Source of the DNA: Streptomyces sp. NBC_00568
GTDB lineage: Bacteria; Actinomycetota; Actinomycetes; Streptomycetales; Streptomycetaceae
NCBI RefSeq assembly: GCF_026341855.1
Contig: NZ_JAPENW010000001.1
Location: forward strand, 310,001-374,000
Length of the DNA stretch: 64,000 nt
Direction of reading: 5' to 3'
Part shown: positions 43,528 to 51,373 of the stretch, in pieces
Numbering within the stretch: position 1 is the stretch's first letter
Layout of the letters: every line of letters starts with the position of its first letter
Notes under the pieces: generated by a model
Database searches by the model: none
The model's input: the letters and a program-made list of their open reading frames with translations, nothing else
Told to the model about the DNA's origin: nothing
Position numbers and translations under genes: made by a program

Positions 43528-44827
43528 CGGCGGCCTCCCTCGGTGCGGGGATGTGGTGGCGGGCGTGGACGGGCCGTACGAACTCGTTCGCGACGAAGCC
43601 GACGGCGAGCAGCCCGATCATGATCAGGAACGACAGTCCGTACAGGGAGGAGCCGTGTTTGCCGGCCGCCTCCTGGTGGTCCGCGATCCAGTTGACGATC
43701 AACGGGCCGAGGACACCGGCGGTGGACCAGGCGGTGAGCAGCCGGCCGTGGATGGCACCCACCTGATAGGTGCCGAAGAGGTCCTTCAGATACGCCGGGA
43801 TCGTGGCGAAGCCTCCGCCGTAGAAGGAGAGGATCACCAGCGCGGCGAGGATGAACAGCGGCTTGGAGGAGTCCCCGAACCAGGCGATGACCGCGTACAT
43901 CAGCGCGCCGGCCCCGAGGTAGACGCGGTAGATGTTCTTGCGTCCGATCAGGTCGGAGGTCGAGGACCAGCCGATCCGGCCCGCCATGTTGGCCGCGGAG
44001 AGCAGAGCGACGAAACCGGCGGCGGCGGAGACGGAGACCGGTGTGGAGGAGTCCGCGAAGAAGTCCGTGATCATCGGGGCGGCCTTCTCCAGGATGCCGA
44101 TGCCCGCGGTCACGTTCATGCAGAGCACGAGCCACAGACACCAGAACTGCGGAGTGCGTACGGCGCTGCGCGCGGAGACCTGGACCCCGTCGAGCGCGCT
44201 CGGCCCGGACGCGGACGGCTTCTCGCCTCGGGGCACGCGCACCAGCAGCACCCCGAGCGTCATGAACACGGCATACGTCAGCCCGTGCACGAGGAAGGCG
44301 AGCGCGATCCCGGAGGAGTCGGAACCGAACGACTTCAGCATCTGGGCGGACCAGGGCGAGGCGATCAGCGCGCCGCCGCCGAAGCCCATGATCGCGATGC
44401 CGGTGGCCATGCCGGGCCGGTCCGGGAACCACTTGATCAGAGTGGAGACGGGTGAGATGTAGCCGATGCCGAGGCCTGTCCCGCCGACGAAGCCGTAGCC
44501 GAACACGATCAGCCAGTACTGCTCGGTGGCGGCGCCCAGCGCGGCGATGACGAAGCCGGAGGAGAAGCAGACGAGGGCGACGGTCATCGCCCAGCGCGGG
44601 CCGTTGCGCTCGACGAGCGTGCCGCCGAACGCGGCCGACAGACCGAGCATCACGATGCCGAGCTGGAAGGGCAGCGCGCTCTGGGTTCCGCTGAGACCGA
44701 GCGCGGATTCGAGCGGCGGCTTGAAGACGCTCCAGGCGTAGGCCTGGCCGATGGAGAGGTGGACCGACAGGGCGGCCGGCGGGACGAGCCAGCGGCTCCA
44801 ACCGGGCGGTGCGACAGGAGGGCTCAT
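43496..44827 (-). CDS. OFA-family MFS transporter 2
   Basis: A 443-residue transporter with ~12 helices and the OFA hallmarks: SIGQAYAWSVFKPPL in helix 1, GGTGLGIGYISPVSTLIKWFPDRPG across helices 4-5, and DLIGRKNIYRVYLG. It is a different subgroup from OFA transporter 1, closer to the type that carries a separate small subunit, which here overlaps its 3' end. The transported acid may be oxalate, formate or another small carboxylate. ATG at 44827 starts directly before helix 1; the in-frame extension upstream is hydrophilic and unlike the family. Divergent from the ketopantoate-reductase-like gene. Confidence 0.88.
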   Translation of the reverse strand: MSPPVAPPGWSRWLVPPAALSVHLSIGQAYAWSVFKPPLESALGLSGTQSALPFQLGIVMLGLSAAFGGTLVERNGPRWAMTVALVCFSSGFVIAALGAATEQYWLIVFGYGFVGGTGLGIGYISPVSTLIKWFPDRPGMATGIAIMGFGGGALIASPWSAQMLKSFGSDSSGIALAFLVHGLTYAVFMTLGVLLVRVPRGEKPSASGPSALDGVQVSARSAVRTPQFWCLWLVLCMNVTAGIGILEKAAPMITDFFADSSTPVSVSAAAGFVALLSAANMAGRIGWSSTSDLIGRKNIYRVYLGAGALMYAVIAWFGDSSKPLFILAALVILSFYGGGFATIPAYLKDLFGTYQVGAIHGRLLTAWSTAGVLGPLIVNWIADHQEAAGKHGSSLYGLSFLIMIGLLAVGFVANEFVRPVHARHHIPAPREAADVARQQPESA

Positions 44828-45011
44828 GATCCGGAACGATAGGAAGCGGTTGCCCGGCTGTGAACCCACGCGACACGAACGGGGCGACCGTATGCGACGA
44901 GCGGTCCCCCTGGCGCGACGAACGGTCACCGGGTCCGGGTTCCTCGCGCCGCGCGCGGAGTGCCCCACGGCCCCTGGCGTCGTCGGACCCCTTGCCCGCG
45001 CTCATTCCATC

Positions 45012-45035
45012 CTGTAGACAATATTTCGTCGACAG
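45012..45035. promoter_or_regulatory. Candidate operator between OFA transporter 2 and the ketopantoate-reductase-like gene
   Basis: CTGTAGAC-N8-GTCGACAG is an inverted repeat with one internal mismatch and an AT-rich spacer, 47-70 bp before the GTG at 45082. The ATTGTC/CTGTAGAC half-site resembles the gntR-3 upstream region, so that regulator is a candidate. Confidence 0.5.
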
Positions 45036-45081
45036 AGTTCGGAAGTTCCTCGGTACCCTCGACCGAACGGAGCGCCACACA

Positions 45082-46053
45082 GTGAGAGTCGCAGTTCTCG
45101 GCGCCGGTGCGATCGGCGCCTACGTCGGCGCCGCGCTGCACCGCGCCGGCGCCGACGTGCATCTCGTCGCCCGTGGACCGCATCTCGCGGCCATGAGGCA
45201 GCACGGCGTCCACGTCATCAGCCCGCGCGGGGACTTCACCGCGCGGGCCCACGCCACCGACGACCCGGCCGACATCGGTCCGGTCGACTACGTCTTCCTG
45301 GGCCTGAAGGCCAACTCGTACGCGGCGTGCGGGCCGCTCATCGAGCCGCTGCTGCACGACACCACGGCGGTGATCGCCGCCCAGAACGGCATTCCCTGGT
45401 GGTACTTCCACCGGCACGGCGGCCCCTACGACGGCCACCGGGTGGAGAGCGTGGACCCGGGCGGCGCGGTCAGCGCGGTGCTGGCGCCGGAGCGGGCCAT
45501 CGGGTGCGTCGTGTACGCCGCCACCGAGCTGGAGGGACCGGGAGTCGTACGCCACCTCGAAGGCACCCGGTTCTCCATCGGCGAGCCCGACCGGTCCGTC
45601 TCGGCGCGCTGCCGGGCGTTCGGCGACGCCATGCGGGACGGCGGACTGAAGTGCCCGGTCGAGCCGGACCTGCGCAATGACATCTGGCTCAAGCTGCTCG
45701 GCAACATCTCCTTCAACCCGATCAGCGCACTGGCCCGGGCCACCATGCGGCAGATGTGCCTGCACGGCGGGACGCGCAGGGTCATCGAGATCATGATGAC
45801 CGAGACACTGAGCGTCGCCGAGGCCCTCGGCTGCGAGGTGGGCGTGTCCATCGAGCGGCGCCTCGCGGGTGCCGAGCGGGTCGGCGACCACCGCACCTCC
45901 ACGCTCCAGGACCTGGAGCGCGGCAAGCCCCTGGAACTCGACGTGCTGCTCGCGGCCGTCGTGGAACTGGCGGAGATCACCGGGGTGCCGGTGCCGACGC
46001 TGCGGACCGTGCACGCCATCTCGGATCTGCTCGCGCTGCGGACGGCCGCATGA
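45082..46053 (+). CDS. Ketopantoate reductase-family oxidoreductase (PanE/ApbA-like)
   Basis: A 323-residue NADPH-dependent 2-oxoacid reductase. The Rossmann start is VAVLGAGAIGAYVGAALHRAG; NDIWLKLLGNISFNPISAL holds the catalytic-type Lys and Asn. The family includes 2-dehydropantoate reductase and relatives acting on other 2-oxoacids. The position among transport and oxalate/formate genes, and not with pantothenate genes, suggests a different 2-oxoacid, but no residue decides this. GTG at 45082 has ACGGAG 8 bases upstream. A hairpin follows the stop codon. Confidence 0.85.
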   Translation: MRVAVLGAGAIGAYVGAALHRAGADVHLVARGPHLAAMRQHGVHVISPRGDFTARAHATDDPADIGPVDYVFLGLKANSYAACGPLIEPLLHDTTAVIAAQNGIPWWYFHRHGGPYDGHRVESVDPGGAVSAVLAPERAIGCVVYAATELEGPGVVRHLEGTRFSIGEPDRSVSARCRAFGDAMRDGGLKCPVEPDLRNDIWLKLLGNISFNPISALARATMRQMCLHGGTRRVIEIMMTETLSVAEALGCEVGVSIERRLAGAERVGDHRTSTLQDLERGKPLELDVLLAAVVELAEITGVPVPTLRTVHAISDLLALRTAA

Positions 46054-46057
46054 ACGC

Positions 46058-46096
46058 GGAGCGGGCCGCCCGCCGAGGCGGCACGCGGCCCGCTCC
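46058..46096 (+). terminator. Hairpin after the ketopantoate-reductase-like gene
   Basis: Perfect 12-bp arms (GGAGCGGGCCGC, 46058-46069; complement 46085-46096). The 15-base loop contains a further small stem. It starts 4 bp after the stop. Confidence 0.65.
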
Positions 46097-46222
46097 GTAC
46101 GTGCAGGACAATGAGAACGTGAAGGCCACCTCCCCGCACGACGATGCGGTGACCGCACGGCAACCGCCGCATGAAGGGCCGCTCCGGCCAGCCGCACGTA
46201 CAGAAGCGGGACTGATCACGAC

Positions 46223-47086
46223 ATGGGACGAGTCACGGAACGACGCAAGGTGATCCGCATCCGGGACGGGGCCGTGAGCACCCGCCCGGACACGCTCGTC
46301 GCCGAGGAACCGCTGGAGATCCGCCTCAACGGCAAACCTCTGGCGATCACCATGCGCACCCCGGGCGACGACTTCGCGCTGGCCGCGGGCTTCCTGGTGA
46401 GCGAAGGGGTGCTGGGCCGGGCCGACGAGCTGCAGAACATCGTGTACTGCGCGGGGGCCACGGTGGACGGCTCCAATTCCTACAACGTCGTCGACGTGCG
46501 GACGGCGCCCGGCGTCGTCATCCCCGACATCACGCTCGAACGCAACGTGTACACGACGTCCTCGTGCGGCCTGTGCGGCAAGGCGAGCCTCGACGCGGTC
46601 CGAACGACGGCCCGCTGGCCCGTCGACGACACGGAGGGCGGCACCACTCCCCCGGTGCGACTGGAGCCCGAGCTGCTGTCCAGCCTCCCCGACCGGCTGC
46701 GCGCGGCCCAGCGGGTCTTCGACCGGACCGGGGGCCTGCACGCGGCGGCGCTGTTCACCGAAGGGGGCGAGCTGGTCGACGTGCGCGAGGACGTGGGCCG
46801 GCACAACGCGGTCGACAAACTGGTCGGCCGCGCCCTGCAGAACGGCACGCTCCCGCTCGCCCGGACGGTCCTGCTGGTCTCCGGCCGGGCCTCCTTCGAG
46901 CTGGCGCAGAAGGCGGTGATGGCGGGCATCCCGGTGCTCGCGGCGGTCTCCGCCCCGTCGTCCCTGGCGGTCGACCTGGCCGTGGAGACCGGCCTGACCC
47001 TGGTCGGCTTCCTGCGCGGGGCCAACATGAACGTGTACGCGGGCGAGCACCGCGTCGCCCTGCGGGCCGCGGCCGCCCAGGGCTGA
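46223..47086 (+). CDS. fdhD: Formate dehydrogenase accessory sulfurtransferase
   Basis: A 287-residue FdhD protein that transfers sulfur from a cysteine desulfurase to the Mo cofactor of formate dehydrogenase. The mobile-loop motif SSCGLCGKAS carries the essential Cys pair. The AEEPLEIRLNG start and VREDVGRHNAVDK are also diagnostic. In operons such as Rhodobacter fdsGBACD the related FdsC is encoded beside fdsD; none is present in the fds operon here, so this gene, 33 kb away, probably serves fdsA. ATG at 46223 overlaps no upstream gene, and its ribosome site is weak. Confidence 0.94.
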   Translation: MGRVTERRKVIRIRDGAVSTRPDTLVAEEPLEIRLNGKPLAITMRTPGDDFALAAGFLVSEGVLGRADELQNIVYCAGATVDGSNSYNVVDVRTAPGVVIPDITLERNVYTTSSCGLCGKASLDAVRTTARWPVDDTEGGTTPPVRLEPELLSSLPDRLRAAQRVFDRTGGLHAAALFTEGGELVDVREDVGRHNAVDKLVGRALQNGTLPLARTVLLVSGRASFELAQKAVMAGIPVLAAVSAPSSLAVDLAVETGLTLVGFLRGANMNVYAGEHRVALRAAAAQG

Positions 47087-47105
47087 CACCGGTTCCCCGC
47101 GACAC

Positions 47106-47159
47106 GGCGGTGGGGCCCCGAACGGCGGGGAGCGCCCCCTGCGCCGGAGGGGCCCCGCC
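47106..47159. terminator. Probable bidirectional hairpin between fdhD and the isochorismatase-like gene
   Basis: GGCGGTGGGGCCCC near 47106 can pair with GGGGCCCCGCC ending at 47159, with a smaller GGGG/CCCC stem inside. The pairing is imperfect; the convergent position favours a terminator. Confidence 0.35.
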
Positions 47160-47215
47160 TCGGCCCAGGACCCCTGCGGCCTCGGCGAACGCGGGCACCT
47201 CACCGGCGCTCACAC

Positions 47216-47758
47216 TCAACCCGTCTCGAAGCTCACCTCGCCGGCCCTCACGACCGTGCCGAGGCGCGGGAAGTCCAGGCGGACGGAGGCCTCGTGCTCG
47301 GGGGCGGTGAACGCGGCCATCGCGTCCTCCACGAAGACGAGGTCGTAGCCGAGGTCACCGGCGGCGCGGGCGGTCGACTCGACCCCCAGGTTGGTGGCGA
47401 TTCCGCCGAACACCAGGGTGGAGACGCCGTGTTCGCGCAGCCGTTCGTCGAGACCGGTGCCCTGGAACCCGCCGATGGTCCGCTTCACGATCTCCAGATC
47501 ACCCTCCGCGACGAGCCCGGCGACGAGCCCGCTGCCGGGCGGCTGCTCCGGTACTCCGGACCGCTCGACCCGGATGAGCACCACGAGAGCGCCCGCCTTC
47601 CGGAAGGAGGTCGCCAACTCCTCCGCGGTGGCGAGGACTTCGGTGCCCTTGTGGGGCGCCAGGGGCAGCGCCACGATGCGCTCCATCAGATCCACGAGCA
47701 CCAGGGCGGTGCGCGCCGGGTCGAGGGCGAGGCGGGGTTCGGCTTCGGGTGCGGTCAT
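47216..47758 (-). CDS. Isochorismatase-like cysteine hydrolase family protein, no active-site Cys
   Basis: A 180-residue isochorismatase-fold protein. The first triad Asp is in LVLVDLMERI and the Lys in EIVKRTIGGF. At the third position, where most members have Cys, the sequence is GIATNLGVESTARAA, so the nucleophile is missing. Bacterial isochorismatase (EntB) also lacks this Cys. An isochorismatase-type or non-thiol reaction is possible, but no siderophore genes are near. ATG at 47758 has no clear ribosome site. Confidence 0.75.
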   Translation of the reverse strand: MTAPEAEPRLALDPARTALVLVDLMERIVALPLAPHKGTEVLATAEELATSFRKAGALVVLIRVERSGVPEQPPGSGLVAGLVAEGDLEIVKRTIGGFQGTGLDERLREHGVSTLVFGGIATNLGVESTARAAGDLGYDLVFVEDAMAAFTAPEHEASVRLDFPRLGTVVRAGEVSFETG

Positions 47759-47978
47759 GACGGAACGTTAGCCCGCATCAGCCGTCCGTACTGGAAATCC
47801 GGATCAACAAGCCCGTGAACTCCCCTGTCCGAGGGCAAGGCCGCCGCCGATCCGCCGCCCGTGGCGACCGGTCCATTCGGGTGAGTGGCCGCCGCCGGGC
47901 CGAGCCAGTCCGCGGCCGTCGGCGTGTTCGGCATGTCGCGCGGCCTTCCCCGGGCGGACACCGGAACGCGGAAATCTG

Positions 47979-48001
47979 GCGTGAACACGACCGGTTCACG
48001 C
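47979..48001. promoter_or_regulatory. Candidate operator upstream of the sialidase gene
   Basis: GCGTGAAC-N7-GTTCACGC, a perfect inverted repeat with 8-bp arms, 108-130 bp before the sialidase start. It is the only marked feature in the 350-bp gap 47759-48108. The regulator is unknown. Confidence 0.5.
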
Positions 48002-48108
48002 TTCTTGTGGGGTGCCTGAGAGCCCAAGTAGCGTCTGCGGCGCGAACGTTGGACGTGGGATGTCCAGAGAATCCGGAATGCCCAGCCGTACGAAGGGCAG
48101 GTCGCACC

Positions 48109-50124
48109 ATGCCGTCACGTCTCCGCACCCGTCCGAGATCCGCCTTCGCGGCCCGACAAGGCCCCGGCTCCCGGACCGTTCCGAGACCCGCCTTCGCCAC
48201 CCGCCGGGGGCCCGCACCCCGCGCCTTCGTGAGACGGCGCTTATCCGCCCGGCCGGGCCGCGGCCTCCGCGCCCGGCTCGCAGCCGCCCTGACCGCCGCT
48301 CTCGGCATCGCCGCGCTGCTCGCGCTCCCCGGCACGGCTCGCGCCGAACCGGCGCCCACCACCGGCGAGTTCGAGCAGCAGGTCCTCTTCAAGGCCGCTC
48401 AGGATCCGGGCTACGCCTGCTTCCGCATCCCGTCCGTCGTACGGACGACCGAGGGAACGCTGCTGGCCTTCGCCGAGGGACGCGTCCTCAACTGCGGCGA
48501 CGCGGCCGACATCGACATCGTGGTGAAGCGCTCCGCCGACGGCGGGCGCACCTGGAGCCCTCTCCAGGTCGTGAACGAGGGCGGCGGGGACACCCACGGG
48601 AACCCCACGCCGATCGTGGACCGTGAGACCGGCCGGATCGTGCTGGCCCAGACGTACAACACGGGCCGTACGGACAGCGCGGGCTGCTCGGTCCCCTGCG
48701 ACCGCACCCCGCATCTCCAGTACAGCGACGACGACGGTCTCACCTGGTCGCGGCCGCGCGACCTGAGCGAGGAGATCCTGCCCGCGAACTGGAACTCCTG
48801 GTACGCCACCGGCCCGGTGCACGGCATCCAGCTCACCCGCGGCCGGCACGCGGGACGGCTCGTCTTCGCCGTCAACACCGAGACCTGGAACGGCGCTCGG
48901 GTCACCGCCAACCACGCCGCGCTCATCACCAGCGACGACGGCGGCGACCACTGGGACATCGGCGCGACCGACTCCTGGCCGATCGCGGACGACGGCACCT
49001 TCCGGCAGAAGCCGTCCGAGATGACACTCACCGAGCGCACCGACGGATCGGTCCTGGTCAGCGGTCGCGAGCAGGACGGCACCGACCTCGGGCACCGCAC
49101 CCAGGCGGTCAGCCGGGACGGCGGCGACAGCTTCGTCTCCGCCTTCCGTGACGTCCCGGACCTCTACGCGCCCCAGGTGCAGGGCTCCACCCTGCGCGTC
49201 GGCGACCGGATCCTGCTGTCCTGCCCGGGCGACCCCGACCGCCGCAGGACCATGATGATCCGCTCCTCCTACGACGGCGGACGCACGTGGGACAGCGTGG
49301 ACCGCGGCACGGTCGTCACCACCGACTGGTCCGGCTACTCCGACCTGGTGCGGGTCGACGGCGACACGGTGGGCCTGCTGTACGAGGGCGGCGCGGTCGA
49401 CGCGCGCGACGAGATCCGCTTCGCCCGGTTCACCGAGGACTGGCTCCGGCCGCGCCGGGGCCCGGACCCGACGACGGCCGACCTCGCTCCGCTCACCCGG
49501 CGGGCGGCGGTCCTCGGCGGCCCGGCGCGGACGGCGGGCGTCCTTCGGGGCGCGCTGGAGTTCGACGGCGCCGACGACGCCGTACGACTGCCGTATCAGG
49601 ACCGGCTCGCGCTCGGGACGAAGGACTTCACGGCGTCCCTGTGGTTCCGCTACACGGCCACCAGCGGTGAACAGCCGCTGCTGTGGATGGGCGGGATCGG
49701 TACGACACAGCCGCAGGTGTGGCTGCGCGGGGAGCCCGCGTCCAACCGGATCACCGGTCTCATCACCACCAGGAACGGTGCCGCGGCCCCGACCACCGCG
49801 TCCGTGCGCACCACGGGCGCGTACAACGACGGCCAGTGGCACCATCTGGCGCTGCGCCGTGGCGGGGGACGGCTCACGCTGTTCGTCGACGGGACGACCG
49901 TCGGCGCGGCGGACGTCCCCGGATCGGTGAGCCGGAACTCGCCGTTCGGGGTGCACATCGGCCAGCGGATGGACAGCCGGGCGTACTTCACCGGTGCGAT
50001 CGACGATGTGCGGGTCTACGACCGGGCGTTGAGCGACGACGAACAGTCGGCGACGCCCTCGGAGCAGGTGACCCGGGACACCGTCCTGTGGCTCCCCATG
50101 GACCATGTGAGCGGGGACCACTAA
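48109..50124 (+). CDS. Secreted exo-alpha-sialidase (GH33) with LamG-like domain
   Basis: A 671-residue secreted enzyme that removes terminal sialic acids. The N-terminus is a long basic region then a hydrophobic core, with cleavage probably after TARA (~79). The catalytic six-bladed propeller has the FRIP motif (105-108) and at least four Asp boxes, including SADGGRTW, SDDDGLTW and SYDGGRTW. The C-terminal ~200 residues form a LamG-like jelly roll (ALEFDGADDAVRLPY to FTGAIDDVRVYDRALSDDE). ATG at 48109 has an AAGGGCAGG site. GTG at 48229 would give a more normal signal peptide but has no ribosome site. Starts an operon with the DUF4185-like gene. Confidence 0.92.
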   Translation: MPSRLRTRPRSAFAARQGPGSRTVPRPAFATRRGPAPRAFVRRRLSARPGRGLRARLAAALTAALGIAALLALPGTARAEPAPTTGEFEQQVLFKAAQDPGYACFRIPSVVRTTEGTLLAFAEGRVLNCGDAADIDIVVKRSADGGRTWSPLQVVNEGGGDTHGNPTPIVDRETGRIVLAQTYNTGRTDSAGCSVPCDRTPHLQYSDDDGLTWSRPRDLSEEILPANWNSWYATGPVHGIQLTRGRHAGRLVFAVNTETWNGARVTANHAALITSDDGGDHWDIGATDSWPIADDGTFRQKPSEMTLTERTDGSVLVSGREQDGTDLGHRTQAVSRDGGDSFVSAFRDVPDLYAPQVQGSTLRVGDRILLSCPGDPDRRRTMMIRSSYDGGRTWDSVDRGTVVTTDWSGYSDLVRVDGDTVGLLYEGGAVDARDEIRFARFTEDWLRPRRGPDPTTADLAPLTRRAAVLGGPARTAGVLRGALEFDGADDAVRLPYQDRLALGTKDFTASLWFRYTATSGEQPLLWMGGIGTTQPQVWLRGEPASNRITGLITTRNGAAAPTTASVRTTGAYNDGQWHHLALRRGGGRLTLFVDGTTVGAADVPGSVSRNSPFGVHIGQRMDSRAYFTGAIDDVRVYDRALSDDEQSATPSEQVTRDTVLWLPMDHVSGDH

Positions 50125-50134
50125 CGTCCCGTCC

Positions 50135-51373
50135 GTGCCCGACGACGCACGAACGCGACGGCGGACCGGGACCGGGCTCGGCCTTCTGCTGGCCCTGGTC
50201 TCGGCGGCCGTGCTGCTCACCGCCCTTCCGGACCGTGACCGGGAGGGCGGTGGCGTGTGCTCCGCCCGCACCCTCACCTCCTGGAGCGCGGAGGCGGATC
50301 TCACGCGCGAGTTCGCCCGGTACGGCGACGACGCCGGCCGCGCCGACGACTGGACCGGCGGCGACGGAACCCATTCGCTGCGACTCCCCGACGGCCGGGT
50401 GCTGTGGCTGTTCTCGGACACCTATCTCGGCCGGGTGTACGCACCGCCGAACCCGGTGGGCGAGTCGTACGCCTGGCGCGACGCGAACGCGCCCCTGGTG
50501 CGCAACTCGGCGCTCGTGATGTCCCGCGACGGCCGGCTGCGGACCACGCTGCCCGCGCCCGTCTTCCCCGATCCGGCACCGCGGCAGTGGCGCTGGCCGG
50601 TCGCGGCCCGCGTCGAACCCCGCTCCCCGGGCTCGGACCGGCGGGTCGTCCGGGTTCTGCTGTGGACCCGGACGGCGGGGCAGGCTCCGTGGATCTACGG
50701 CGTGCCCACCGCCACCGAGGTCGCCACGCTCTCGCTGCCCGGACTGCGCCTCGAAGGCATCACCACGGTCCTGGACCAGCGTCCGGTGGCGGACCCCTCC
50801 CGGCGCGTGCTGTTCGGTACCGCGGCCGTCGACACCGGCGCCTGGACGTACGTCTTCGGGGGCGACGACGGGCGGGCCGCCGCGCGTCCCGCCGGGCGGG
50901 CGTACGTGGCGCGGGTGCCGCGTGGCGGGCTCGGCGAGCCGGGGGCCTGGGAGTACTGGGACGGTTCGGCGTGGACGGTGCGCGGGCGTCCGGCGCCGGT
51001 GCTCGGGGACGGCCGGCGCACGGGTGTGGGCAGCGCGTTCACGGTGGTGCGGGACGGCGGCACCTACGTCCTGTTCACGATGGCGGCCGGCGCCGCGGGT
51101 CTGACCACGATCACCTCGTACTGGGCGTGCGCTCCGGCCGGGCCCTGGCACGGGCCCACCCGGAGCTTCAGCCCGTCCCTGCCCGACGGTGACGTGGCCG
51201 CGTACAACCCGCAGGCGCACCCGGAACTGAGCGACGGCGACCGGATCGTCCTCAGCTACGACGTCAACTGGCTCGACGCCACGGGCACCGCGGCGCAGGC
51301 GCACCTCAGCCGGAACGTGTCCCTGTACCGACCGCGATTCGTGACGTTGCGACTGGGGAGACCCGGCTCCTAG
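50135..51373 (+). CDS. Secreted or anchored DUF4185/DUF5005-like beta-propeller protein
   Basis: A 412-residue protein with an N-terminal hydrophobic helix (~13-31) acting as signal or anchor. The rest resembles five-bladed propeller glycosidase-like families: DGTHSLRLPDGRVLWLFSDTYLG, then repeated bladed strands and a late NPQAHPELSDGDRIVLSYDVN block. Function is unknown; such proteins often accompany carbohydrate-active enzymes. GTG at 50135 is 11 bp after the sialidase stop codon, so it shares that transcript. Its 3' end overlaps the convergent transporter gene by 68 bp. Confidence 0.75.
   Translation: MPDDARTRRRTGTGLGLLLALVSAAVLLTALPDRDREGGGVCSARTLTSWSAEADLTREFARYGDDAGRADDWTGGDGTHSLRLPDGRVLWLFSDTYLGRVYAPPNPVGESYAWRDANAPLVRNSALVMSRDGRLRTTLPAPVFPDPAPRQWRWPVAARVEPRSPGSDRRVVRVLLWTRTAGQAPWIYGVPTATEVATLSLPGLRLEGITTVLDQRPVADPSRRVLFGTAAVDTGAWTYVFGGDDGRAAARPAGRAYVARVPRGGLGEPGAWEYWDGSAWTVRGRPAPVLGDGRRTGVGSAFTVVRDGGTYVLFTMAAGAAGLTTITSYWACAPAGPWHGPTRSFSPSLPDGDVAAYNPQAHPELSDGDRIVLSYDVNWLDATGTAAQAHLSRNVSLYRPRFVTLRLGRPGS

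Noticed and set aside
46050..46253. A 67-residue plus-strand frame between the ketopantoate-reductase-like gene and fdhD
   Set aside because: It spans the terminator hairpin, overlaps fdhD, has no ribosome site and no family resemblance.
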